DNA from: Chondrus crispus
Lineage: Eukaryota > Rhodophyta > Florideophyceae > Gigartinales > Gigartinaceae
Direction of reading: 5' to 3'
Assembly (NCBI RefSeq): GCF_000350225.1
Contig: NW_005179058.1
Coordinates: 1-64,000 of the forward strand
DNA: 64,000 nucleotides
This document shows positions 1-9,842 of this stretch, one piece after another. Every line of letters begins with the position of its first letter. The stretch's first letter is position 1. The notes beneath the pieces were generated by a model that saw only the letters and a program-made list of their open reading frames with translations, ran no database searches and had not been told where the DNA came from. The position numbers and the translations under genes were made by a program.

Positions 1-1405
1 CTACACTGTGAAGATGCTTTCCGGTGAAAAGGTGCTTGCATACATCAATCGTGTCAAGCAGCTGGCAGCCATCCTCAAGTCAATGAGCGTAAACATCGAT
101 GACAAGGAGATGGCCATGGCAGTGCTCAACGGTCTGCCTGCCCGTTTCGAGGCTCTCATCGTTGCACTTGATGCTCTCGGTAATGAGGAAAAGATATTCA
201 GTTCGGACTTTGTGAAAAGTCGTCTGCTGCAGGAAGAGCAACGAGCAAACATGAAGTCTAGCTCCTCACAGACATCGGCTCTGGTTAATCGTGCCCCGAA
301 CAATCGGGACATAAACGATTACAAATGCACGAACTGCGGTCATACAGGCCATACGGCAACCCGCTGCTGGGGAAAGGATTTGAATGGGCGTCGCCCGGCT
401 CCTCCTAGCGGATATAAACCGCGTATGTCTCAGCGGAAACAATCTGCATTTGTCACACAGAAACCTGATCCCGACATGGTGGTAAACAGCGTCGACTTCA
501 CATGTCTGATGTCGAAAGCTTCGCACACGAACGATATGGAGATGTTGCCTTCGTGGCTCGTAGATTCAGCTTGTACAGCTCATATTACATATGACCGATC
601 TCTGTTTGCAACGTATGAGCCACTTGAATCCGCCTCTGTTCAGATGGGAACCAAGGCTAGTGCAAAGGTTGCCGGCCGTGGTGACGTTCACTTGAAGTTA
701 AATGTGAATGGCCGCATCGAATCGTGCAAGTTGACGGATGTATTGCACGTTCCGGACTTTGCGTTCTCTCTGCTCTCTGTCAGTCGAATGACTGAACTTG
801 GACTAAAAGTTGGGTTCGAAAATGGAAAATGCATGATCAGACGAGGCTCAACTGTAGTGGCGACTGCGACATTGGTTGGAGAACTTTACGTTCTCGACAT
901 CGTCAGTGACATCGGATATGCACATGCTGCCACCCTGCAAACGTGGCATGAGCGCTTTGCACATGTGCATTCTCAAGGTATTGCTTCGATGATTCGTGAC
1001 AATGTGGTAAGTGGAGTCAAACTACTTGGTAATGAGGCTAACAAAATCAACAATACTGACAATGATTGCATCTCTGAAAAATGTTCTGCGTGCGTCTACG
1101 GCAAAGCCACTCGATCTGTGATCCCAAAAGAGCGGTCCTCGAGGCGGGCATACTTCTGTCTAGACTTAGTTCACTCTGATGTTTGTGGCCCGTTAGAGGT
1201 GCAGTCCATTGGTGGTGCCAAGTACTTCATTACCTTCATAGATGATCACTCAAACTGGTCAGTAGTGTACCCTATGCACCATAAATCAGAAGCATTTGAA
1301 CGATACAAAATGTTTGCACAACTTGCTCAGACTCACACTGGTCGCAAGATCAAAGTGCTTCGCACCGATCGAGGTGCACTACGAGGTCATATTTTCAATA
1401 TCTGA
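1..1405 (+). pseudogene. Ty1/copia gag-pol fragment, cut at both ends
   Basis: The frame is already open at the window edge, so the start lies outside. In order it shows the end of a copia gag region, a CCHC zinc knuckle (Cys-x2-Cys-x4-His-x4-Cys, 326-367), a protease with DSACTA at about 563-580 (DSA where the family usually has DSG/DTG), the His-Cys zinc region before integrase (HERFAHVH to CSACVYGK, about 940-1110), and the first part of the integrase core (HSDVCGPL, about 1170). It ends at TGA 1403-1405 just after LRTDRG, where an intact element continues with a DNGGE-type motif, reverse transcriptase and RNase H. None of these follows, so this is a 3'-truncated, inactive copy. Its protease differs clearly from that of the copia element at 20920-26826, so they are separate families. 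Confidence 0.9.
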
Positions 1406-1729
1406 AATGATTTTTTAGAATGGCCCGGTAGATTTAGTGGTTCGAATTTTGTTTTAGATTTTTTGGCGCGCGCGCAGCACACTTTTCTGATCGTATCAAA
1501 CCTACCGCTGGTCTAGCTTGATGAGCCATTTTTAATGTAAAATATAGTATAGGACGGATATCTGTTAGTTTCTACTAGATCCAGGCTGATATTGTACTGG
1601 TGCGTACCAACACTTTGAAGCTGCATAGTGTGGCCATCCACGTGTGGAAAATGGGAAGGAGCATTGCTCGAGATCGCTTCAGTGTAAATGTATCGCAGCG
1701 TCGTTTATTAGTAGCCTTAAACTACATTA
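1406..1729. other. intergenic stretch, nothing recognised
   Basis: AT-rich sequence between the copia remnant and the 3' end of the next gene. I see no coding frame, LTR end or RNA gene. Confidence 0.5.
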
Positions 1730-3385
1730 CTATACATTACCGCCAGCGGTGTTGGGTGATCCCGGCACATCCTGTTGACCAACAGTTCCCGGGTGCACCG
1801 GACTGACAATTTCGTTCATCGCATCTTCGTTCAGCTCTCGACGCGCGTCCGCGCAATGCGAGTCCCCCACAAACATCACATATGGCATCACGACTGCCAG
1901 CTGCCCTGGAACACGAACATGCCTTTTCCTGTCCCTCTTAGACCAGTGCCCGGAAACCTCTTGCGCTCTCCGCCACACCAAATGAAAAGCCCGACTGGGC
2001 AGAGGAACTGCGCTTGACACATTTGGGTCTTCCACTATGGACGGCCTCCGCCTAGTACAACGCAGGCCTGCATCGAAGGTCTTGCTTTCCGAGTCCCATA
2101 TGCGGTTGTTCCTGAACAACACAAGCTCTCCGCTCCCGGGGTTAGCAACATCCCTTTCGAAGGTGTTTCCGCAACTGTGCCCTACAAAAACTGCAGCGGG
2201 GGCCCCGACATCGCTCGAATATACATACGTACCCATCAACCTCAACATTCCGACCCCCGCACTGCCCTCCTTCTTCAACATCGCGAGACGGTCCGCCTTA
2301 TGGTATAATCCCAGAAATGAACAAAGCCCTGCCATGCGATTGAACAGTATGTAGAATGTCTGCGATGTCCCGGCCGGGCCCTGTGTCTCTGCATACTCAG
2401 GATAGAACACCAGACGCAATGTCGAGTCCTCGACCATGCAGCCGTATAGATTCCTCGCTATCAACTCAAAATCTGCCAGCTCGCAATCCGCAACGACCCG
2501 AATGAAGCTCTGCGTCATACCCCCTAAGGTCCCTATATTCATTTTGTCGGCCGACGTTTGTTCAATATGACTTGACGGCTTACGCAGCGACTTCTGCACT
2601 GCGACTTCCAGGCGGTGGCGCAGAAAGTTCACTATCTTCAGCACGGACTCATCCCTTGTCGACGACAGCCCCTCCGATATCCGACAACTGTTTAGCTCGA
2701 CCTTCCGATTTAGCATGTCTACTTGGCCAAGTACTTGTGCATGGCTTTTCCTCAGTCGATCAACGATATCCGCGAGTTCTTTCATCCGGTACTGGTCAAC
2801 AAATCTCCGCCTCTTACTGTTTTTTGCAATATCATCTCCAGTCCAGTCTCTATCCGCTTCATCCATCCCGTCATGAGCCTGTGAAATAACTGGCGTCCGC
2901 CATGTCAGTACCGGATTGTTATTCTCGTCTCCATCCCGCTCTGCGCGTCTCAATAAACGGCCAACAACGAATTCCACTTGATGAATATGATCACCGTATG
3001 CAGCCTTCTCCTCGTATTCCAAAGTAGCTGTCGCCAACACCTGAACCTTATCGTTCGCGGCCGTGGCGGGAGCATCCTCAATATTCGTTACTTGCGCGCT
3101 GCACCACGTTGCTTCGTCGTCATCGTCTTCCAACATCCATAGAACCTCGACGAAATCATTCGGTAGAGGCAGCGCTTCTCTTTCTCGGCATGCCCGAAGG
3201 CGTTGCATTCCTCTGTCAAGGCGGACGCCACTTATCTTGTCGAAGATACGCGATAGGCGATCTCTGATATGGTTCGGACGGGAAATAGCCTTGTCGTGTG
3301 GCGAGCGCGGATTCGGTCTGGGCATACCCCAGATATCCGCAATCCAAGCATTCTCCGGGGAGATTTTTATTGTCCAACGACTCAT
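1730..3385 (-). CDS. hypothetical protein, 551 aa, coiled coil
   Basis: I do not recognise this protein. The frame is unbroken and starts with an ATG (3383-3385). Residues about 77-100 (VEVLWMLEDDDDEATW) are acidic and aromatic, loosely like a Tudor/SH3-type chromatin-reader strand pattern, but that is a guess. A basic KRRR patch (191-194) could be a nuclear signal and is followed by a predicted coiled coil (about 199-238, heptad leucines and valines). The C-terminal half is mixed and looks globular. There is no signal peptide or membrane segment. It is divergent from the 861-aa gene, with 200 bp between the two ATGs. It could be a host orphan gene or the cargo of a large DNA transposon. Confidence 0.6.
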   Translation of the reverse strand: MSRWTIKISPENAWIADIWGMPRPNPRSPHDKAISRPNHIRDRLSRIFDKISGVRLDRGMQRLRACREREALPLPNDFVEVLWMLEDDDDEATWCSAQVTNIEDAPATAANDKVQVLATATLEYEEKAAYGDHIHQVEFVVGRLLRRAERDGDENNNPVLTWRTPVISQAHDGMDEADRDWTGDDIAKNSKRRRFVDQYRMKELADIVDRLRKSHAQVLGQVDMLNRKVELNSCRISEGLSSTRDESVLKIVNFLRHRLEVAVQKSLRKPSSHIEQTSADKMNIGTLGGMTQSFIRVVADCELADFELIARNLYGCMVEDSTLRLVFYPEYAETQGPAGTSQTFYILFNRMAGLCSFLGLYHKADRLAMLKKEGSAGVGMLRLMGTYVYSSDVGAPAAVFVGHSCGNTFERDVANPGSGELVLFRNNRIWDSESKTFDAGLRCTRRRPSIVEDPNVSSAVPLPSRAFHLVWRRAQEVSGHWSKRDRKRHVRVPGQLAVVMPYVMFVGDSHCADARRELNEDAMNEIVSPVHPGTVGQQDVPGSPNTAGGNV

Positions 3386-3585
3386 TCAAGGACCCCCGAA
3401 CAGGAATTTTCTAACAAAATGGAAGAGTCGTGGCCACTCACAGTACGTTTGTGGGCGTTTTCACATTGATATTCACCAATACTGTAATGGGTGGCCTTTA
3501 GGCCGGCCGGCCAACTTTTTCACATGCTGTTATAGCTGCAGGTTCTTGGTATCCAGAAATTGAGGAACACCGCCCCTTTTTCCCA
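3386..3585. promoter_or_regulatory. shared upstream region of two divergent genes
   Basis: The 200 bp between the start codons of two long divergent genes must hold both promoters. No clear TATA box is visible. A GGCCGGCCGGCC run lies near 3501-3512. The promoter role is inferred from position only. Confidence 0.4.
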
Positions 3586-6171
3586 ATGTCGAATACACGG
3601 GCCGCCAAGAAACGTGCTATACCCGAAGCAGCCAATGCTTCACCAGGCTCTAAGAAGATGCGTCGCAACAGTTCGGAGGTTCGTCGCCGGCCAAACGTTT
3701 CTCCGCCCAAAACAAGGGCTATTCTCTCGCAGTTGACCCCTCGAAACAGCCGTAGAAGATCCCCCCGTAACCGGGCGTTAGCCCGGAAGTCTCGGGGAGC
3801 GGCCGCTACGGAATCCAACGCAACGCAGGGCGATGAGCGCCCAGTCACGACTGTGAGATCGTCAAGGCGGGTGCTTCATTTGCAGAATGAGGAAATGGTA
3901 CCTAGACAAGCGCGAGGGCACCCAATTACCCCAGAAATCACACCAGTCAAAAACCTAATTCCCCGTCCGGGGCAAGAGGATACATTAGAACCATCACCCC
4001 GACGTTCACCCAGAACAAAAACAGCGTTGCAAGAGCAGCCTGTTCGCAAAGTGCCAGAAATGATCATGGATTCAGACGATGAAGAAGATGAGGATTTGGC
4101 AGCTGAAGACGCTGAGAGAGAAGCAGAAATGGAGAGACGTGACCGCGAAGAAAAGGATAGATTCAGACTGATGGAACGACGCGCACGCATCTTGGAATCA
4201 GACCCCGAAAGTTTGTTTGAGGAAGAGGGTTCCACAGCTATGGCTGAGCGCGGCGTAAGAGAGCTTAAGAAACATCTCCGGGCGGAATACTGTTCGGATA
4301 GCGATGACGGGGGAATTACGGAAGTTCCTGGGACAAGCGTCAGCCGACATCAGCCTGGAGACGACCTGGATATCGATATAGAAAGCACGGAACAACCTCA
4401 TGCATTGGGAGCGGTGACAACTACAAATTCCATTTTACAGTCCATGTTCCGAAAACTCGAGGGCGTGCTCAATGCAAGGCTCAATACGCTGACAAGCAGT
4501 CTTGTTGAAAGAATGGATAAGACAGACAAAAGATTTGATGAGGTGGGCACCCAGCTAGCAGATATTCATGCCATTGTGTCCAGAACAAACACGTCTAACA
4601 AATCCACAGACACCCCCCTCAGCCGATTTAACAAGCTTCTGGACAAACTCACTCCTTGTGATGGCCTTGTTGTCAACCGAGATGCTTGTCATCGAATTCT
4701 ATGCAGCATCGTACCCTTCGAAGTTCTTCGGACAGCTCGTGATAACACCTTGGCCAAGGAACGTGTCTTGTTTCGTTTTTCAACTGCAGTACAGGTTTTG
4801 CTGTGCGGGAAAAATCCAAGGGAGACAAGAAAGCAGTTCAGAGAGGGTATTGGCGGACGCCACAGTCGCTTCAAGAAGAATGTTGTCCTCAACTTCATAT
4901 ACAATGTGCAGCTGAACAGCTTTGGAATGTTTGCGGATGACGGCGAGGAAGCGGAGGCCAGAGCAGATCAGAATGTTATCGCAGCCGACGCCGTTCGTGA
5001 AACTGCTGAAAATCCTGAGGGCCGCACTTGTAAAACGGACACTCCCGTCGATTTCAGTTGTACCGGGAAAGCTGTGAGTTTGCGCCAACCAGACTGGCTG
5101 AAGAAAGGATTCATCCTTGAAACCGACATCGAGCACGCCAGGTTGGTGCAGGATTACAGTAAGTCTGAAGCCTCGAAACGTAGACTGAAGGATGTCGAAA
5201 GTGAAAGTGATTCTGGGGAAGAAGAGGGTGGTGAATACACGCCCGGGCCCGAGAACATGCAAGCGCCAGAGAAAGTTGTGGTAAAGGAGGTTCCGACGAC
5301 GCGGGACGTTGCCAGGCACGGAGCTTGGAAGATATACAAGCTTATTGGCAAGCACTTGAACCAGTCCAGGAAGAAGTGCAAGTCAGCATTCCTCGAACAA
5401 TTAGGTTTCCTGATGGTGCCATGGTCGGGATCTGGTGTGTCAGTTGATCAATCAAAGCTTACGGTTCGTTGGGGGTTCCCAGAAGTTGATGCTTCCAAGT
5501 CAAGGGGCGGCCGCCTTCAAGACATCAAAAACACAAAGACGAAGTCTTCCGGCGATATCAACCTTAATGAATACAATTCCAACCTTCTGAGTGAGCTGTA
5601 CGGGAAGCGACAGGACATGATTCTTGTTGTTTCTCACGAGGTACAAGTGACTGAGGCCTTAGGTTCGTCTAAAAGAAAGAGAAACAGAACGAAAAAGAGA
5701 GTTATCAACAAAGCTATCAACGTTGTGGAGGCAGCCGCCAAGTTTTGCACGGAGTTTGCGCAAAGTTCCGATTCGGAAAGAAGTCCACTCTCATTCCTCC
5801 TTGGTCACAAAGATGCACTCCGCTGTATTCTCGGAATCGCCTTAGTCTTCAAAGACTTGACGTCTCAGTTTTTGGTGAAGAACTGTGAAAACGGTCGCGT
5901 CCGTGATATCAACAACATGGACACCACAAGTATCAAATGTGGAAATTTGAGACTATCCGAGCTCATACCAGGTCGTTCATCACAGATCAGATCCCTTTCG
6001 GGGACAGTTCTCCGCATGAAGGATAATTTGTACTGCAAGCTAAACGTTGGGACGAGTCCTCGCAATGATGGTACTGAAGCAGGTGTGAACGGTGTCGAAG
6101 GGCAGCGTACCAGGGACACATCAGCGCGAGAGATACAGCCTTCAGTGGATGGCGGTGTGTTCGCCATTTAG
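3586..6171 (+). CDS. hypothetical nuclear-type protein, 861 aa
   Basis: Unknown family; unbroken from ATG 3586 to TAG 6169. The first 150 residues are basic and rich in Ser-Pro/Thr-Pro pairs, typical of disordered chromatin-associated proteins. An acidic run follows (DSDDEEDEDLAAED, about 160-175), then a charged helix. A coiled coil sits at about 285-325 (KLEGVLNARLNTLTSS). A more ordered C-terminal part contains a basic cluster KRKRNRTKKR near 695-705, a good nuclear-signal candidate. No enzyme motif is visible. It diverges from the 551-aa gene and converges on the 669-aa gene, whose stop lies 48 bp away. All three genes carry one coiled coil, which would suit a complex, but that is inference. 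Confidence 0.6.
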   Translation: MSNTRAAKKRAIPEAANASPGSKKMRRNSSEVRRRPNVSPPKTRAILSQLTPRNSRRRSPRNRALARKSRGAAATESNATQGDERPVTTVRSSRRVLHLQNEEMVPRQARGHPITPEITPVKNLIPRPGQEDTLEPSPRRSPRTKTALQEQPVRKVPEMIMDSDDEEDEDLAAEDAEREAEMERRDREEKDRFRLMERRARILESDPESLFEEEGSTAMAERGVRELKKHLRAEYCSDSDDGGITEVPGTSVSRHQPGDDLDIDIESTEQPHALGAVTTTNSILQSMFRKLEGVLNARLNTLTSSLVERMDKTDKRFDEVGTQLADIHAIVSRTNTSNKSTDTPLSRFNKLLDKLTPCDGLVVNRDACHRILCSIVPFEVLRTARDNTLAKERVLFRFSTAVQVLLCGKNPRETRKQFREGIGGRHSRFKKNVVLNFIYNVQLNSFGMFADDGEEAEARADQNVIAADAVRETAENPEGRTCKTDTPVDFSCTGKAVSLRQPDWLKKGFILETDIEHARLVQDYSKSEASKRRLKDVESESDSGEEEGGEYTPGPENMQAPEKVVVKEVPTTRDVARHGAWKIYKLIGKHLNQSRKKCKSAFLEQLGFLMVPWSGSGVSVDQSKLTVRWGFPEVDASKSRGGRLQDIKNTKTKSSGDINLNEYNSNLLSELYGKRQDMILVVSHEVQVTEALGSSKRKRNRTKKRVINKAINVVEAAAKFCTEFAQSSDSERSPLSFLLGHKDALRCILGIALVFKDLTSQFLVKNCENGRVRDINNMDTTSIKCGNLRLSELIPGRSSQIRSLSGTVLRMKDNLYCKLNVGTSPRNDGTEAGVNGVEGQRTRDTSAREIQPSVDGGVFAI

Positions 6172-6219
6172 CATAGGTACAGTCAATGAATCTTTACTTC
6201 ACTTTGGCCAAAGTGTTTA

Positions 6220-8226
6220 CTAGTAGTCATTGTCCATACTCGAGCGCCTGAATCTGGTCCTCTCTGGTTCCGGAGCAGTCCATTCCCTCTGCCGAGCTCG
6301 ACCACGAAACGGAGAAACATCATGGTAACCGTATCCGTATAGAAGTTCATCGTTTGCTTCTATTCTCTGCCCTGTGCCATAGCCAATGCCTTGACGTTGA
6401 TATCGTTCACGACTATCCCGTCCCCTACCAACCCACTCGTTCCGATCTCGCCAGTCCCCTTCATCTCGAACATAATGATGGCGGCCGCCCCTTTGTTCTC
6501 CTCTCCTGTCATCATTGTATCCATCATATCCGCTGTCCGTCCTCTGGGGTGGGTTTACATGAGGTACATTGAACGGGCCATGGAACGGGGTTATACTCGG
6601 CCTATGGTGTAAATGTTTGGCGCGGACAGCCGACGGATGCCCAGTTGCCGTTCCATTAATGAAGCTGCGCAGCGATTCATTCTCCTGCTGCAGCCTGCCC
6701 ACTTCTTGAGAGATCTGATCAACAGTTCTGGTCGTTTTGCTTGCTGTATCATACAGCAATGATACCAGCCCTCTAACAGTCAGACTACCGTGGAGGTCCC
6801 ACTGCTTGGCAATGACGAGCGCGGGAAGGCCTTCCACTAACGACAAATCCTGTGGATGAAGACTTAGGGTCATAGGCGAGGACCGCCTCTCCTCCATGCG
6901 CCGCTGCTGACGCGCAGCCAACCGAATCCTTCTCGATTTGAAAGAAAGGTATCGCACTTCTCCTCCTGCCCTCCTCATATCCGCCTCTCCCGTTCCATGC
7001 AACGCGTGGAAGTACACGCAGTTAGATAGATGCGGATTTGTGCTCACCATATAGCATTCCAGATGACGTGGCAGCTTATGCACAAACTCCATGAGAGGAA
7101 AGAGCATCTGGCTCCCATTCACCCACTTCACATCCTTGCATACGTCCTTCAGCACTGTAATGGTACCCTTGTCCATCAAGAATAGGCGGCCGTCCCTTGT
7201 TGCCTCGTTGAACCAAAACGCACAAAACATGGTGCATATCTCCATGCGAAACATTTGCCAAAGCCTGCGACATCTTTCTGACATCACGCCTCCCTCCCTT
7301 ACGACCATTTCTTCATGGTAGTAGTAGATGACCGGCGGCAGTGGTAGCGGAACTCCCTCAGGGAACTTCAGAGCTTGCAGCCACTGTGGGCATTGGGGAA
7401 ACACCTCTTTATACGAAGCATCGTCAAAGTACATGGTCTCGTAACAGTCGAAAGGTATAAGCAGTCCATAGCGATTCCTCGTATAGCGCTCGTATGAGAA
7501 GTTTGCTCTGTGCTTGAAAGCATTCCACCAACGCCCCATCAATGGATCAGCGAAAAGAGGGAACTTGTGGCGACGTAATGTATGACGGGACTGCAACACG
7601 TAGTCCATTTCGTCAAGATAATAACAATCGAGTACATCTCTGGCGAAAGTGCGGCCGCACGTCAATGTACTGGGCACCTCCCAATAGTTGCTATTGGCAG
7701 CAAACTGACTCCACCCTTCCATGGCCGATGCATTATCCTGCATCGCGAGCTGACGGAACCGCTTCACATCTCCTTTCTGGTGCACTGTGTGCTGCAGCAC
7801 ATACTTCCGAAAACTCAAATCCTGAACGGGAACCGAGTGCCAGTTGTGCCGGCCCCTCATCCTTCCAATATCCAACCTCATGGGCTCGGGGCCATCCCTC
7901 ACATTCGTGCACAATGCACGGTCTGTCCGTGACTGTACACAAGGCAGGCCTGCCCATGTCGAATCAAATGTAGGAAGCACAGGATTTTTATCCTGTACCG
8001 TATTACCTCTGGACACAACGAGGCCCCCATGGAGACAAAAGTCAACAAGCGGTGCTGTGCACCGTGGTGTTACAACGCCGCCGGTGGGTTGTGAGTGTTC
8101 GGAGTCAGGAAGTGGGGTGCGTGGTAGTGTGTGGTCCGTTGGCGACTGCGGTGACTGGGGTGCTGGTGAGGACGGCTGTCCAGTTGTGAGGTCAACTACG
8201 AAAGGTACTGCAGAAGGCGCAGACAT
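6220..8226 (-). CDS. hypothetical protein, 669 aa, RG-rich tail
   Basis: Unknown family. The frame is open a further 21 codons upstream (to 8289), but the first ATG is at 8224-8226, giving MSAPSAVPF, so I use that. The N-terminal 60 residues are Pro/Ser-rich. The middle (about 120-400) is rich in Trp, Tyr and Phe and looks globular. A short coiled coil follows (about 495-520, QEVGRLQQENESLRSF). The last 110 residues are dense in Arg, Gly and Asp (RGEQRGGRHH, RGRDSRERYQRQ), like RG-rich RNA- or DNA-binding tails. It converges on the 861-aa gene with only 48 bp between stop codons. A G-rich minisatellite lies about 105 bp upstream of the ATG, in the likely promoter. Alternative: ORF of an undescribed mobile element. 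Confidence 0.6.
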   Translation of the reverse strand: MSAPSAVPFVVDLTTGQPSSPAPQSPQSPTDHTLPRTPLPDSEHSQPTGGVVTPRCTAPLVDFCLHGGLVVSRGNTVQDKNPVLPTFDSTWAGLPCVQSRTDRALCTNVRDGPEPMRLDIGRMRGRHNWHSVPVQDLSFRKYVLQHTVHQKGDVKRFRQLAMQDNASAMEGWSQFAANSNYWEVPSTLTCGRTFARDVLDCYYLDEMDYVLQSRHTLRRHKFPLFADPLMGRWWNAFKHRANFSYERYTRNRYGLLIPFDCYETMYFDDASYKEVFPQCPQWLQALKFPEGVPLPLPPVIYYYHEEMVVREGGVMSERCRRLWQMFRMEICTMFCAFWFNEATRDGRLFLMDKGTITVLKDVCKDVKWVNGSQMLFPLMEFVHKLPRHLECYMVSTNPHLSNCVYFHALHGTGEADMRRAGGEVRYLSFKSRRIRLAARQQRRMEERRSSPMTLSLHPQDLSLVEGLPALVIAKQWDLHGSLTVRGLVSLLYDTASKTTRTVDQISQEVGRLQQENESLRSFINGTATGHPSAVRAKHLHHRPSITPFHGPFNVPHVNPPQRTDSGYDGYNDDRRGEQRGGRHHYVRDEGDWRDRNEWVGRGRDSRERYQRQGIGYGTGQRIEANDELLYGYGYHDVSPFRGRARQREWTAPEPERTRFRRSSMDNDY

Positions 8227-8331
8227 GGCAGGTGTTTCCAAGTTTCCAATAAACGGGGGGGGGATGAGGGGTCGGAAATGGAGTTGCAACTGGGGTGGGA
8301 GTGATGCGTTTGGGTCAGGATCAGTCGTCGT

Positions 8332-8880
8332 AGGGAAGGCTGAGAATGTGTGATGTTTGAGTTAGGAAGGTGGAAGGTTGAAGGTCGGCACGGGGGGGGT
8401 GGAAGGTGGAAGGTCGGCACGGGGGGGTGGAAGGTGGAAGGTCGGCACGGACGGGGAGCCGGGAGGAGTCGTCGTGGGGAAGGCTGAGAATGTGTGATGT
8501 TTGAGTTGGGAAGGTGGAAGGTCGGCACGGGCGGGGAGCCGGCAGGAGTGTGCACACTGTGAGATGTTTGAGTTGGGAAGGTGGAAGGTGGAAGGTCGGC
8601 ACGGGCGGGGAGCCGGGAGGAGTGTGCACACTGTGTGATGTTTGAGTTGGGAAGGTGGAAGGTGGAAGGTCGGCGCGGGCGGGGAGCCGGAGTAATCGTC
8701 GTAGGGAAGGGTGAGAATGTGTGATGTTTGAGTTGGGAAGGTGGAAGGTGGAAGGTCGGCACGGGCGGGGAGCCGGAGTAGTCGTCGTAGGGAAGGGTGA
8801 GAATGTGTGATGTTTTAGTTGGGAAGGTGGAAGGTGGAAGGTCGGCACGGGCGGGGGGCCGGGAGAAGTGTGCGGCACGG
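8332..8880. repeat. G-rich minisatellite, variable unit
   Basis: Six to eight imperfect units built from GTGATGTTTGAGTTGGGAAGG, then GTGGAAGGTGGAAGGTCGGC, then ACGGGCGGGGAGCCGG, then one of two alternative linkers (GAGTGTGCACACTGT or AGTCGTCGTAGGGAAGG). Copies of the TGATGTTTGAGTT core begin near 8350, 8495, 8560, 8635, 8718 and 8806, so spacing varies between about 65 and 145 bp. The G runs (up to eight) are on the plus strand. Long proline-rich frames read through it on the minus strand in several phases; these are repeat artefacts. Confidence 0.9.
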
Positions 8881-9383
8881 GCTCAACTACAAGTACCCTC
8901 CAGCGGTACTAAATTTGCGTGATGCGCAAGCCCATCAATTTTGATTGACTAGGATTTTTTTTCCTATCTCGCCTTCCACATAGCGGCGTCGGAGCAATCT
9001 ACGGTGAACGCAATACTTTTGTCCACACAAAAAGCGAAGGCACAGAGCTGTACTACAACTTTTGTCTCCAGGCAAACTTTTCTCCGCCAACATCTGTACG
9101 CAAACGATGAGCAGATCAAAAACGATGACTCCGGCGCCCGCATCGCGCCGTCGTGCGGCGCCCCTCCATCTGCGTCGCAAAGGAGGAGCAGACCCACCTC
9201 CCATCCCAGCTCCCTCACATCCCCGAATCCTCCGAGTCGTCTGAATCCCCCGAGCAGCGCAAGGAGCGCGCGCGAAAGGCACGCATAGAGGCCGAGGGCC
9301 TCGACACATCAAATGCGACGCTGACACCGATGGACTAACGAGAAGCGCATTTTCGGTTATGCTGTACACATGCGGACGACTTT
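8881..9383. other. possible decayed small coding stretch
   Basis: Mostly unassigned. Plus-strand frames at 9062-9244 and 9153-9338 overlap in different phases; the second ends with an acidic then charged-helical tail (PESSESSESPEQRKERARK) and TAA-type stop at 9338. This may be an eroded small gene with a one-base shift, but I cannot name it. Confidence 0.3.
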
Positions 9384-9830
9384 TTACAAACACACAGGAC
9401 GCACTTTACACGCAAAAGTCGCGGAACTGATCCCCAAGCACCGCGAACTTGTTGGATGCCAAATGGTCTGCACTAAAACTGAACTAGCCTCACCGATCTT
9501 GTGCAGTGGAGCATGAACAACTAGAATTCCCAGGCAATGTGCGGCTGCAAGAATGAGCTCATCAGCACCGGTCCCGCGAACGATCGCACTGACGACGGGG
9601 AAAGTCACCACCCACTTGCTCTCATCAAAAACTGAAAGGCTCTCGTGTTCACTCTTCCCTGTTGCATTTATTTGCACATGTTCTGCATGGCAATCGACAT
9701 GTCGACATACCAGATCTGAAATTGCATAAAGCGCGGCTGCTGCATATCCCGGGGATTTAGTTGAATACTCGGGAACCAAATTGCACAGCGTCGAGAGATC
9801 ACTGCCATTTCGACCCGTGCCTTTCGTCAT
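9384..9830 (-). pseudogene. fragment resembling an M28 metallopeptidase
   Basis: A 148-residue frame starting at ATG 9828-9830. Its order of features (SPGYAAAALYAISDLV, then VFDESKW, then VVSAIVRGTGADELIL followed by AAAHCLG) resembles the entry of the zinc aminopeptidase M28 fold. There a hydrophobic strand and G-x-x-ADE(L/I) precede the zinc-binding GAHxDS motif. Here the motif reads AAHCLG, so the His is kept but the metal-binding Asp is gone, and nothing of the rest of the domain follows. If the assignment is right, this is a truncated, inactive copy. It is divergent from the spondin-Hint gene 13 bp away. The assignment is tentative; it might instead be antisense to a missing 5' exon of that gene. 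Confidence 0.3.
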
Positions 9831-9842
9831 TCATACGTCACC

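Noticed and set aside
7542..8353. Plus-strand frames of 143 and 169 codons
   Set aside because: They are antisense to the 669-aa gene and lack any motif.
8196..8878. Proline-rich minus-strand proteins of 188 and 185 residues
   Set aside because: They are translations of the minisatellite in different phases; all phases look alike.
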